8,349 nucleotides of DNA from Oligoflexus sp. (GTDB taxonomy: Bacteria; Bdellovibrionota_B; Oligoflexia; Oligoflexales; Oligoflexaceae). Of this stretch, positions 1 to 4,927 are shown piece after piece (within the stretch, counting starts at the first letter, position 1; the number at the start of each line of letters is the position of its first letter). The position numbers and the translations under genes are program-made. The stretch lies in assembly GCA_030151925.1 (NCBI GenBank), contig JASLCY010000157.1:1-8349 (forward strand), given 5' to 3'. The notes below the pieces were generated by a model, which worked only from the letters and a program-made list of their open reading frames with translations, was not told the origin of the DNA and did no database searches.

Positions 1-1
1 C

Positions 2-79
2 CTCCGTGTCAACCTTCTGAAAGACATCACGCCAGTTCCTCACAATGGCTGCCGTCCTCCAAAACGCCGTCGCGTCTAA
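2..79 (+). CDS. rpsK: 30S ribosomal protein S11, C-terminal end (partial)
   Basis: The first complete codon is at position 2, and the frame runs to a TAA at 77-79. It reads LRVNLLKDITPVPHNG followed by CRPPKRRRV. This is the highly conserved C-terminus of S11 (D-x-T-P-x-P-H-N-G-C-R-P-P-K-[RK]-R-R-V). S11 is a small-subunit platform protein near the mRNA exit and the 3' end of 16S rRNA. Only the last 25 residues are in the window; the start lies to the left. Its position upstream of rpoA and rplQ fits the usual alpha-operon order, except that rpsD is missing between them. The match to the S11 tail is essentially unmistakable despite the short length. Confidence 0.93.
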   Translation, partial: LRVNLLKDITPVPHNGCRPPKRRRV

Positions 80-126
80 GCAGGTCGGTTTCCTGAGTTA
101 CTAGGGCAGTTTTTGACTGATACTTC

Positions 127-156
127 TGGACCAGTAAAAAATTTTACTGCTAGAAT
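127..156 (+). promoter_or_regulatory. Candidate sigma70-type promoter for rpoA-rplQ
   Basis: A -10 hexamer TAGAAT (151-156) is preceded by TGC, giving an extended -10 (TGnTAGAAT). An 18-base spacer separates it from a partial -35, TGGACC (127-132). Transcription would start near 162-164, leaving a leader of about 87 bases. An alternative -35, TTGACT at 113-118, has only a weak AAAAAT -10 partner. The promoter would let rpoA-rplQ be transcribed separately from the upstream ribosomal genes, although readthrough from rpsK is also likely. This is pattern matching only. Confidence 0.5.
132..149. promoter_or_regulatory. 18-base palindrome inside the rpoA promoter spacer (possible operator)
   Basis: CAGTAAAA (132-139) and TTTTACTG (142-149) are perfect 8-base inverted arms around an AA centre. 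The palindrome fills the spacer between the candidate -35 and -10 of rpoA and overlaps the TG of the extended -10. It is A+T-rich and not followed by a T run, so it does not look like a terminator for rpsK. A dimeric DNA-binding protein here would occlude RNA polymerase. No regulator can be named. Confidence 0.4.
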
Positions 157-181
157 CGGAAGCACGACTGTCCTGTTCTAA

Positions 182-217
182 AGCCTTTGGGGCTAAGCTC
201 GTTTCGGGGTCGGAACG
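182..217 (+). promoter_or_regulatory. Structured 5' leader of rpoA (two small hairpins)
   Basis: Two consecutive hairpins can be drawn between the likely transcription start and the rpoA ribosome binding site. The first is AGCC (182-185) with GGCT (191-194). The second is a 7-pair stem, 200-206 with 211-217, with one G-U pair and a GGGT loop. In Enterobacteria the alpha operon is controlled by S4 binding a pseudoknot in a leader elsewhere in the operon. No such structure can be recognised here, and rpsD is not in this cluster. A regulatory role is speculative. Confidence 0.25.
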
Positions 218-249
218 ATCGTTAACGAAGCCATGACGGAGAAGCGTCT

Positions 250-1260
250 ATGCATCGCAACTGGCAAGACCTGATTACACCGAACAATGTTGAAATTGCC
301 GCTTTGACTGATACATACGGCAAGTTTATAGCGAAGCCGCTGGAACGTGGATACGGTATTACTCTCGGAAACTCCTTGCGTCGCGTCCTGCTTAGCAGTA
401 TTAGTGGCGCAGCAATTGTGGCCGTCCGTATCGAAGGTGTGGAGCACGAGCTCAGCACGATCCAGGGCGTTAAAGAAGATGTTACGGATATCATCCTGAA
501 CCTTAAACAGGTGAACATCCGTTATTTGGGTGAAAACGATGCCCGTATCACGCTCAAGTCGAATGGCGAAGGCGTACTGCGTGCCGGTGACATCCAAGCA
601 AGCAGCGACGTCGAGATCCTGAACCCTGAGCAACACGTTGCTACAGTTGGTCCAGATGGCCGTCTCAACATGGAGATGATCATCCGTCATGGTCGTGGCT
701 ATGTCTCTGCAGAAACCAACCGTACAGATTCGATTCCTGTCGGTTTCATCGTAACGGATTCTATCTTTGCTCCCGTGCGTCGCGTAGCGTATAACGTTTC
801 GAACGCTCGTGTGGGTCAGATGACCGACTACGACAAATTGACTCTTGAAGTGTGGACCAACGCTGCTGTTCGCCCAGATGATGCGCTCGCTTACGCGGCG
901 AAGATTCTGAAAGAACAACTGACGATCTTCATCAACTTCGACGAGTCGGAAGAAGTCGAGAGCCGCAGCCTCGATACGCCGATCGAAGCCCGTCCTCAGT
1001 TGAACGAGAACCTCTTCAAAACTGTGGATTCGCTTGAACTCAGCGTCCGTGCTGCGAACTGTCTTGAGAACGCCAATATCAAGTATATCGGCGAGCTCGT
1101 TACCAAGACGGAAGCTGAGATGCTTAAGACCAAGAACTTCGGTCGTAAGTCGCTCAACGAAATCAAGGACATCCTGGCTGAGATGGGACTCTCTCTCGGC
1201 ATGAAGATCGACGGATTCGATCCATCGGTCCTTAGACAAAAAGAAAACGAAGGCAATTAA
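250..1260 (+). CDS. rpoA: DNA-directed RNA polymerase subunit alpha
   Basis: This is the alpha subunit of RNA polymerase, 336 aa, close to the usual 320-345. The N-terminal domain (about 1-232) dimerises and nucleates assembly with beta and beta-prime; its hallmark [17 protein letters not shown] lies at 34-50. A linker (about 233-255) leads to the C-terminal domain (about 256-325), which contacts UP elements and activators. The DNA-binding residues of the E. coli alphaCTD are all present: R267, N270 and C271 in VRAANCL, and K300 and S301 in [11 protein letters not shown]. The ATG at 250 has a GGAGAAG ribosome binding site at 238-244, five bases upstream. rplQ follows after 14 bases, so the two are cotranscribed. 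Nothing looks degenerate. Confidence 0.99.
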   Translation: MHRNWQDLITPNNVEIAALTDTYGKFIAKPLERGYGITLGNSLRRVLLSSISGAAIVAVRIEGVEHELSTIQGVKEDVTDIILNLKQVNIRYLGENDARITLKSNGEGVLRAGDIQASSDVEILNPEQHVATVGPDGRLNMEMIIRHGRGYVSAETNRTDSIPVGFIVTDSIFAPVRRVAYNVSNARVGQMTDYDKLTLEVWTNAAVRPDDALAYAAKILKEQLTIFINFDESEEVESRSLDTPIEARPQLNENLFKTVDSLELSVRAANCLENANIKYIGELVTKTEAEMLKTKNFGRKSLNEIKDILAEMGLSLGMKIDGFDPSVLRQKENEGN

Positions 1261-1274
1261 GGTAGAGGCATAAT

Positions 1275-1667
1275 ATGCGACACAAGCATGGATACAGAAA
1301 ACTCGGCGTTGACGGTGCTCACCGTAAAGCACTGCTCCGCAACCTCGCAACTTCGCTCATCAACCACGAGCGCATTACAACTACTGTTCCCCGCGCGAAA
1401 GAACTTCGCCGCGTCGTTGAGAAGATGATCACCCACGGTAAGAAAGGCGATCTCCACAATCGTCGCGCCGCTGCTGGTTACCTCTTCGAAAAAGACGCTG
1501 TCGCGAAAGTATTCGCCGACCTCGCAGTTCGTTTCAAAGACCGTAACGGCGGCTACACTCGTATCATCAAGCGCGGCGTTCGCGCAGGTGACAACGCAGC
1601 CATGGCTTTGATCGAATTCGTAGACTTCGACTTCAGCAAGAAGGCCGAAGATAAGAAATCGAAGTAA
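1275..1667 (+). CDS. rplQ: 50S ribosomal protein L17
   Basis: L17 is a large-subunit protein near the polypeptide exit tunnel. The protein is 130 aa, within the bacterial range. It opens with the diagnostic [20 protein letters not shown] and continues with [19 protein letters not shown] (about 21-39) and [19 protein letters not shown] (39-57). The C-terminal block GGYTRIIKR is followed by a basic, lysine-rich tail. The ATG at 1275 is preceded by an AGAGG at 1264-1268. The gene follows rpoA by 14 bases, the standard alpha-operon order, and is followed by a strong terminator that ends the operon. Confidence 0.99.
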   Translation: MRHKHGYRKLGVDGAHRKALLRNLATSLINHERITTTVPRAKELRRVVEKMITHGKKGDLHNRRAAAGYLFEKDAVAKVFADLAVRFKDRNGGYTRIIKRGVRAGDNAAMALIEFVDFDFSKKAEDKKSK

Positions 1668-1684
1668 GCTCACGCTAAAGAAAT

Positions 1685-1711
1685 CCCACCTCGCGCAGGT
1701 GGGTTTTTTTT
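1685..1711 (+). terminator. Intrinsic terminator of the rpsK-rpoA-rplQ operon
   Basis: CCCACCT (1685-1691) pairs perfectly with AGGTGGG (1697-1703) around a CGCGC loop. Eight T residues follow (1704-1711). It sits 17 bases after the rplQ stop codon. The long G+C-rich stem and uninterrupted T run make this a textbook Rho-independent terminator. Confidence 0.95.
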
Positions 1712-1712
1712 G

Positions 1713-1727
1713 CCCGCTTTTTGCGGG
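1713..1727 (+). repeat. Second small hairpin just after the rplQ terminator
   Basis: CCCGC (1713-1717) pairs with GCGGG (1723-1727) around a TTTTT loop, beginning two bases after the terminator T tract. It is followed by AAAGG rather than T residues, so it is not itself a classic terminator. It could backstop termination or protect a 3' end, or sit at the start of the next transcription unit. Confidence 0.45.
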
Positions 1728-1739
1728 AAAGGCCGATGA

Positions 1740-1745
1740 TATACT
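1740..1745 (+). promoter_or_regulatory. Possible -10 box for the lipoprotein gene
   Basis: TATACT matches the -10 consensus in five of six positions and lies 20 bases before the ATG at 1766. No convincing -35 is seen at 16-18 bases upstream, where the sequence is T-rich around 1717-1723. The implied leader would be only about 15 bases, barely including the ribosome binding site. A new promoter is expected after the strong terminator, but this assignment is weak. Confidence 0.3.
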
Positions 1746-1765
1746 TTCCAGTGGGGAGGTTTATC

Positions 1766-2188
1766 ATGAAGCTTTTTACTCTTACTCCACTGTTACTCGC
1801 TCTTCTGGGCTCGGCGTGTCATAGCTTTGACGCTCTCTCCACCAATATCGACTCCTGGAGTTTCACGCATACGGGCGGGACCGTGTTCGACAGCCCTTTC
1901 CAGGTGACCACCAAACAACTGCATTTCGATACCGGCGAACTTTTCGGAAAAGATATAGTCCTGGAAGGCAAGGTCGAATACTTCGGCGCAGCCTTCACGC
2001 ATCTCCTGCTGTCCGACCGAGAGGGCCGCGTTCTGGTCGTAACGACGGAACTTGCGGATTCGTATAGGGATTTTGAGGAAAGTCGCAAACCCAAGCTCCG
2101 CATCCTCGGACGCCTCGAGCGCGGTAAAAAGGGCCTTCCCTACCTCATGGCCCGGGCGATCGATAAGGTCTCCGATTCCGCGCAGTAG
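1766..2188 (+). CDS. Small exported probable lipoprotein of unknown function, OB-fold-like
   Basis: The protein is 140 aa and I do not recognise the family. The ATG at 1766 is chosen over an in-frame ATG at 1721 because a strong GGGGAGG (1753-1759) sits six bases upstream, and because this start begins with a signal peptide. MKL, a hydrophobic stretch (residues 4-15) and LGSAC ending at Cys18 resemble a lipoprotein signal, though Gly rather than Leu is at -3, so lipidation is probable, not certain. The mature part is strand-rich. Residues 62-94 (DIVLEGKVEYFG, then HLLLSDREGRVLVV) and 108-131 (KPKLRILGRLERGKKG) follow the spacing of an OB-fold (inference). The gene lies between the rplQ terminator and lptG, 82 bases from the latter. 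It may be cotranscribed with lptG, but nothing ties it to LPS export. Confidence 0.8.
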   Translation: MKLFTLTPLLLALLGSACHSFDALSTNIDSWSFTHTGGTVFDSPFQVTTKQLHFDTGELFGKDIVLEGKVEYFGAAFTHLLLSDREGRVLVVTTELADSYRDFEESRKPKLRILGRLERGKKGLPYLMARAIDKVSDSAQ

Positions 2189-2220
2189 AACATCGCCTTC
2201 GTAACGACAAAGAACTAAGG

Positions 2221-2226
2221 TATATT
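2221..2226 (+). promoter_or_regulatory. Weak candidate -10 upstream of lptG
   Basis: TATATT lies 45 bases before the lptG start, in the 82-base gap after the lipoprotein gene. The sequence 17 bases upstream (TTCGTA, 2198-2203) matches the -35 consensus in only three positions. lptG may equally be read from upstream, since no terminator is visible in this gap. Confidence 0.2.
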
Positions 2227-2270
2227 TAGAGCTTGGCAGCGCCTAGGGGCCTTCAGGGGGAAGCCAGCTC

Positions 2271-3362
2271 ATGATCCTGTTTTTCTACGTCTTGAAAGAC
2301 TTCATCAAATACGTACTGGGAACTCTGCTCCTCGTCGTATTCCTGTTCGTGCTCTTCGACTTCATCCATAAGACCACGCGCTACATCCCTCGTTATAATC
2401 CCGAGACCAAGCTCCTCGTCCAATACTACGTCTTCTCGCTGCCGAACCTGATCGAGCAGGCTATACCGATTTCCGCGCTGCTGTCCTCGGTGATCGCGAT
2501 GGTGCTGCTCAGCCGGACGAACGAGATCACGGCGATGCGCGCGGCCGGGATGGGACCGATCCGCCTCGGTATGCCGATCATCTTCGGCGGCTTCGTGCTC
2601 TCCATCCTCTCGGTGGTCGTCGGTGAGATCGTCCTCCCGAAAGCCGCCACGCGCATGCATTACGTGCAGGACGTGCAGATCGAGAGAGGATCGGAGACCC
2701 AGATCTCGGAAGGCGCGCGCTGGGTGAAGAACGGCAACTCGCTCTTCAATTTCCGCGATTACGATCCCCTCACCAACGTGATGACCGGCGTGCGCGTGCT
2801 CGAGATCGGCGATAATTTTCGCCCTAAACGCAGTATAGAGGCCCGCCTCGCGACCTTTAGGCCCGACGTCGCCGACTGGCTGCTCGAGGACGTGAAGATC
2901 CTCTACTTCTGGCCGAAGGGCACGCTCTCCTATTCCGAGAAGAAAGAGGTGTTGCCGGTGAAGATCCCGGTCGAGCCGAAGAAGCTGAAGCGCGAGCGCC
3001 GGCTCTCGAACGAGCTCGCCTCCAAAGAGCTCTACGACATCATCCAAAAGGGCAATAACTCCGGCGCGGACGTGCTGGGTTATACGGTCGACTTCAATTC
3101 CAAGATCGCGATGCACTTCGCTCCGCTCGTGCTTTGCCTCATAGGGCTCAAGTTCGCGTATAAGAGCGAACGCACGATGGAGACGGCGCGCGGCGTGCTC
3201 GTCGCGATCTTCATCGGGGTGAGTTACTGGATGATCATGAGTTCGGCGCGGGCGTTGGCGATCAAGGGCATCGTGCCGATACCGATCGCCGCGTGGTCGG
3301 CGAACGTCGTGATCGTCGGGATCGCGATCTACAACTCGATCCAGGGACGCAGCAAAGCTTGA
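2271..3362 (+). CDS. lptG: LptF/LptG-family permease, probably LptG
   Basis: This is an inner-membrane subunit of the LptB2FG ABC transporter, which extracts lipopolysaccharide from the inner membrane and feeds the Lpt bridge to the outer membrane. The 363-residue length and layout fit the YjgP/YjgQ family. Three N-terminal membrane segments lie at about 12-31, 60-82 and 98-122, then a periplasmic jellyroll-like domain (about 125-275), then three C-terminal segments at about 279-296, 307-326 and 334-356. The loop SRTNEITAMRAAGMGPIRLG (81-100) matches the family's cytoplasmic coupling helix, which contacts LptB. LptG is preferred over LptF from the pattern GEIVLPKA (118-125) and ARWVKNGNSLFNF (149-161), with moderate certainty. 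AGGGGG at 2255-2260 precedes the ATG by ten bases. No partner permease or lptB is adjacent. Confidence 0.92.
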   Translation: MILFFYVLKDFIKYVLGTLLLVVFLFVLFDFIHKTTRYIPRYNPETKLLVQYYVFSLPNLIEQAIPISALLSSVIAMVLLSRTNEITAMRAAGMGPIRLGMPIIFGGFVLSILSVVVGEIVLPKAATRMHYVQDVQIERGSETQISEGARWVKNGNSLFNFRDYDPLTNVMTGVRVLEIGDNFRPKRSIEARLATFRPDVADWLLEDVKILYFWPKGTLSYSEKKEVLPVKIPVEPKKLKRERRLSNELASKELYDIIQKGNNSGADVLGYTVDFNSKIAMHFAPLVLCLIGLKFAYKSERTMETARGVLVAIFIGVSYWMIMSSARALAIKGIVPIPIAAWSANVVIVGIAIYNSIQGRSKA

Positions 3363-3363
3363 G

Positions 3364-4062
3364 TCAGAGCTTTTGGAGCAGGGTGTCGACGCCATCAAAG
3401 TCGATGTGGGCGGGATGGTGCGCACCGGCCGGGCGCGGGTCCCGCAGCAGCTGGCAAGTCTTGAATCCGGCAGTGGCCGCGGCGTCGAGCTCTTCTTCGA
3501 TGTCGCTGAGGAAGAGGATGCTCGAAGGCTCGAGGTCCAGTCTCTGGGCGATGGTCTGATAGGATCGCGCATCGCGCTTCCCGCCGACGGCGGTATCGAA
3601 GTAGCTGTCGAAGTACTTGGTAAGGTCGCCGGCCGAGGAGAAGCGGAAGAGGAGCTTCTGCGCTTCCACCGAACCCGACGAATAAACGCCGAGTCTCAGC
3701 CCGCCCCTTTTCCAGGATTCGAGCTTGGGTTTCACGTCGCAGTAGACGTGGCCCTGATAGGCCTTCGCCTCGTAGCCGTTCTTCCAGATTTTGCCCTGCA
3801 AGGCTTTGAGGGTCGGATCTTTCACGTCCTTGTCGATGAGGGACTGGAGATGCTTGGTCACGGCTGCGTAATCGACCTGGGAGCCGGGCGCATGCCCTAG
3901 CCCCTCGGTCCAGAGCTGGTTGACGAGAGCGTGGACCTCGGGATCCGTGCTGTTCTTGAGGAAAGCATGGAAATGTTCACGTGAGTAGGGAAACAGGACT
4001 TTGTGAACAAATTCGATCGAACTCGTGGTTCCCTCGATATCAGTCAGCACGCATTTGATCAT
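3364..4062 (-). CDS. mtnC: Acireductone synthase (enolase-phosphatase E1)
   Basis: This is a HAD-superfamily enzyme of the methionine salvage pathway. It enolises 2,3-diketo-5-methylthiopentyl-1-phosphate and removes the phosphate to give acireductone, the substrate of MtnD. The HAD motifs are intact: DIEGTT (residues 8-13; nucleophile Asp8 and Glu10), SSGS (128-131), Lys162 in GGKRD, and FLSDIEEELDAA (184-195). The 232-residue length matches the family. The ATG at 4062 is preferred to a TTG at 4080 because the protein then starts directly before motif I and has a GAAGAGA about seven bases upstream. It lies 18 bases after mtnD in the same operon. Its TGA (3364-3366) is one base from the stop codon of the convergent lptG, with no terminator between. 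Confidence 0.96.
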   Translation of the reverse strand: MIKCVLTDIEGTTSSIEFVHKVLFPYSREHFHAFLKNSTDPEVHALVNQLWTEGLGHAPGSQVDYAAVTKHLQSLIDKDVKDPTLKALQGKIWKNGYEAKAYQGHVYCDVKPKLESWKRGGLRLGVYSSGSVEAQKLLFRFSSAGDLTKYFDSYFDTAVGGKRDARSYQTIAQRLDLEPSSILFLSDIEEELDAAATAGFKTCQLLRDPRPAGAHHPAHIDFDGVDTLLQKL

Positions 4063-4080
4063 CGGTCGTCTCTTCGTCAA

Positions 4081-4611
4081 TCAGTAAGCGTTGGCAGGAT
4101 TGTACTTCCGGTCGATGCCCGAGCCCGTGTAGTTCGCGACCCAGCCGCTCGGATCGATGAAGACGCGGATCGCCTTCACATGAGCGGGTTCGCCGAGGTC
4201 GAACCAGTGCGGGGTGTTCGCGGGAACGCTGAGGAGGTCGCCGGCCTTGCAGAGGACGGAGAATACCTCTTCGCCCACGTGGAACCAGAAGAGGCCCTGG
4301 CCGTCGACGAAGAAGCGGATCTCGTCTTCGGTGTGGGTATGCTCACCCAGGAACTTCTGGCGAACAGCCGCCACATTGGGTGTGTTGGCGTTGACGTTGA
4401 TGACGTCGGCCGTCTGGTAGCCGCCGCGAGCCATAAATGGTCTAAGTTCAAGGGCATAGGCCTGCAGGACTTCCTCTTGCGTCGCGTCCAGCGGCAGCGG
4501 ATGAGAGGCTTCCCACTTGTCATGCCAGATACCGCGAGCACTCAAGAACGATTGAATTTCCTTGAAGTTTTCGATAGTTACGCCCGCATCTGGGATATTA
4601 AGGACCGCCAT
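4081..4611 (-). CDS. mtnD: Acireductone dioxygenase (cupin)
   Basis: MtnD oxidises the acireductone made by MtnC. With Fe2+ it yields the keto acid precursor of methionine plus formate. With Ni2+ the off-pathway products are methylthiopropionate, formate and CO. The 176-residue protein is of family length. The cupin metal ligands are complete: His91, His93 and Glu97 in EHTHTEDEIRFFV, and His135 in NTPHWFD. RFFVDGQGLFWFHVG (99-113) is characteristic of the bacterial family. The ATG at 4611 has GGAAGG about nine bases upstream. It is the first gene of a two-gene operon with mtnC. The other salvage genes (mtnA, mtnB, an MTA phosphorylase or nucleosidase) are not in the window. The upstream region carries a repeated box and an inverted repeat. 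Confidence 0.97.
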   Translation of the reverse strand: MAVLNIPDAGVTIENFKEIQSFLSARGIWHDKWEASHPLPLDATQEEVLQAYALELRPFMARGGYQTADVINVNANTPNVAAVRQKFLGEHTHTEDEIRFFVDGQGLFWFHVGEEVFSVLCKAGDLLSVPANTPHWFDLGEPAHVKAIRVFIDPSGWVANYTGSGIDRKYNPANAY

Positions 4612-4644
4612 AACTTTACCCTTCCTTTGCAGAGACTTTACGCC

Positions 4645-4656
4645 TTAGCGGTATCA
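4645..4656. repeat. Direct repeat copy 1, TTAGCGGTATCA, upstream of mtnD
   Basis: This 12-base box lies 33 bases before the mtnD start. It matches a second copy at 4704-4715 in 11 of 12 positions. On the mtnD strand it reads TGATACCGCTAA. It could be a regulator half-site or RNA element in the mtnD leader; its role is unknown. Confidence 0.45.
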
Positions 4657-4703
4657 AATTTTTTCGGCAAATCCGATAAGAAAGGTAAGGCTTTTTATTT
4701 GTT

Positions 4704-4715
4704 TTAGCAGTATCA
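4704..4715. repeat. Direct repeat copy 2, TTAGCAGTATCA, upstream of mtnD
   Basis: This is the second copy of the box at 4645-4656, 59 bases away in the same orientation and differing at one position. On the mtnD strand it reads TGATACTGCTAA, 92 bases before the mtnD start. Both flanks are A+T-rich. Sharing of this length within 71 bases is unlikely by chance but not decisive. Confidence 0.45.
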
Positions 4716-4788
4716 TTTAGTTGCAATGCATGTCCTAGGCCCCCTGATTCGTATTTAGGCGCATTCCTTTGCAGTTGTTGGCTAAAAT

Positions 4789-4807
4789 AAGTCAAAAGTG
4801 TTGACTT
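4789..4807. promoter_or_regulatory. Inverted repeat AAGTCAA-5-TTGACTT over the rimP -35
   Basis: Perfect 7-base arms (4789-4795 and 4801-4807) flank AAGTG. The right arm contains the candidate -35 of rimP (TTGACT). The left arm presents the same TTGACT on the opposite strand, facing mtnD, though no good -10 follows on that side. It could be an operator or paired divergent -35 elements. Confidence 0.4.
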
Positions 4808-4829
4808 TGCCCAACCTGCTTGATAAACC
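4801..4829 (+). promoter_or_regulatory. Candidate promoter of the rimP-nusA-infB operon
   Basis: TTGACT (4801-4806) matches the -35 consensus in five of six positions. It is followed after exactly 17 bases by TAAACC (4824-4829), a poor -10. Transcription would start near 4836, immediately before a perfect hairpin at 4838-4852, which makes the assignment coherent. The leader would be about 92 bases. Confidence 0.45.
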
Positions 4830-4837
4830 CTATGCGT

Positions 4838-4852
4838 GCAAACTCCGTTTGC
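4838..4852 (+). promoter_or_regulatory. 5'-end hairpin of the rimP leader
   Basis: GCAAAC (4838-4843) and GTTTGC (4847-4852) are perfect arms around TCC. If transcription starts near 4836, this hairpin forms at the very 5' end of the mRNA, where it could stabilise the transcript or affect early elongation. No T tract follows. Confidence 0.4.
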
Positions 4853-4876
4853 GAAATCAATCATGGTTTTCCAATT

Positions 4877-4915
4877 GCCTTGTCGCCGTGATGGTGAATG
4901 GGCTTTTTTTATTTT
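4877..4915 (+). terminator. Attenuator-like hairpin and T tract just before rimP
   Basis: GCCT (4877-4880) pairs with GGGC (4900-4903), and TCGCC (4883-4887) pairs with GGTGA (4893-4897). The two stems are separated by a 2x2 internal loop and closed by GTGAT. Seven T residues follow directly (4904-4910), then A and four more T. The stem is imperfect (two G-U pairs), the kind of hairpin whose efficiency could depend on NusA. It lies inside the leader, ending 12 bases before the rimP ATG, so it would attenuate the operon rather than end an upstream one. Confidence 0.5.
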
Positions 4916-4927
4916 GGTGCAAAATTC

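Larger units (their letters stand above)
4612..4927. other. Divergent intergenic region between mtnD and rimP
   Basis: These 316 bases contain no credible gene. The half near mtnD (4612-4720) is A+T-rich and holds two copies of TTAGC(A/G)GTATCA, plus the 6-base inverted repeat GCCTTA (4642-4647) and TAAGGC (4686-4691), which encloses a smaller TCGG/CCGA hairpin. The middle (4789-4829) has an inverted repeat and the likely rimP promoter. The right part (4836-4927) is the rimP leader with two hairpins. No tRNA is seen, whereas in E. coli the metY tRNA precedes rimP. I could not recognise a known SAM riboswitch upstream of mtnD. Confidence 0.75.

Noticed and set aside
82..114. Possible weak terminator after rpsK
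   Set aside because: Only 3-4 base stems (CAGG/CCTG, CTG/CAG) can be drawn before the TTTT run, too weak to call.
219..228. Palindrome TCGTTAACGA before rpoA, sharing GTTAACGAA with the infB start region (7062-7070)
   Set aside because: A nine-base match between two sites 6.8 kb apart with no other similarity is plausibly chance, and one copy includes the start codon of infB.
193..1350. A minus-strand open frame opposite rpoA
   Set aside because: It is antisense to an unmistakable rpoA with all conserved residues and has no recognisable domains.
2253..3572. A long open frame on the minus strand opposite lptG
   Set aside because: It is antisense to a clear LptG-family gene, its product is low-complexity Arg/Asp/His-rich with no family resemblance, and it overlaps mtnC. 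It is an artefact of codon bias.
3373..3900. A plus-strand open frame opposite mtnC
   Set aside because: mtnC on the minus strand has complete HAD motifs and a ribosome binding site. The plus-strand product is unrelated to any family I recognise.
4063..4080. TTG start for mtnC at 4080
   Set aside because: The ATG at 4062 gives the family-typical N-terminus just before the DIEGTT motif and has a better-placed ribosome binding site.
4003..4707. A plus-strand open frame opposite mtnD
   Set aside because: mtnD carries all cupin metal ligands on the minus strand. The plus-strand frame has no support.
4612..4800. SAM or SAH riboswitch upstream of mtnD
   Set aside because: I could not match the conserved cores of the known SAM riboswitch classes on the minus strand. 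Only short inverted and direct repeats are visible.
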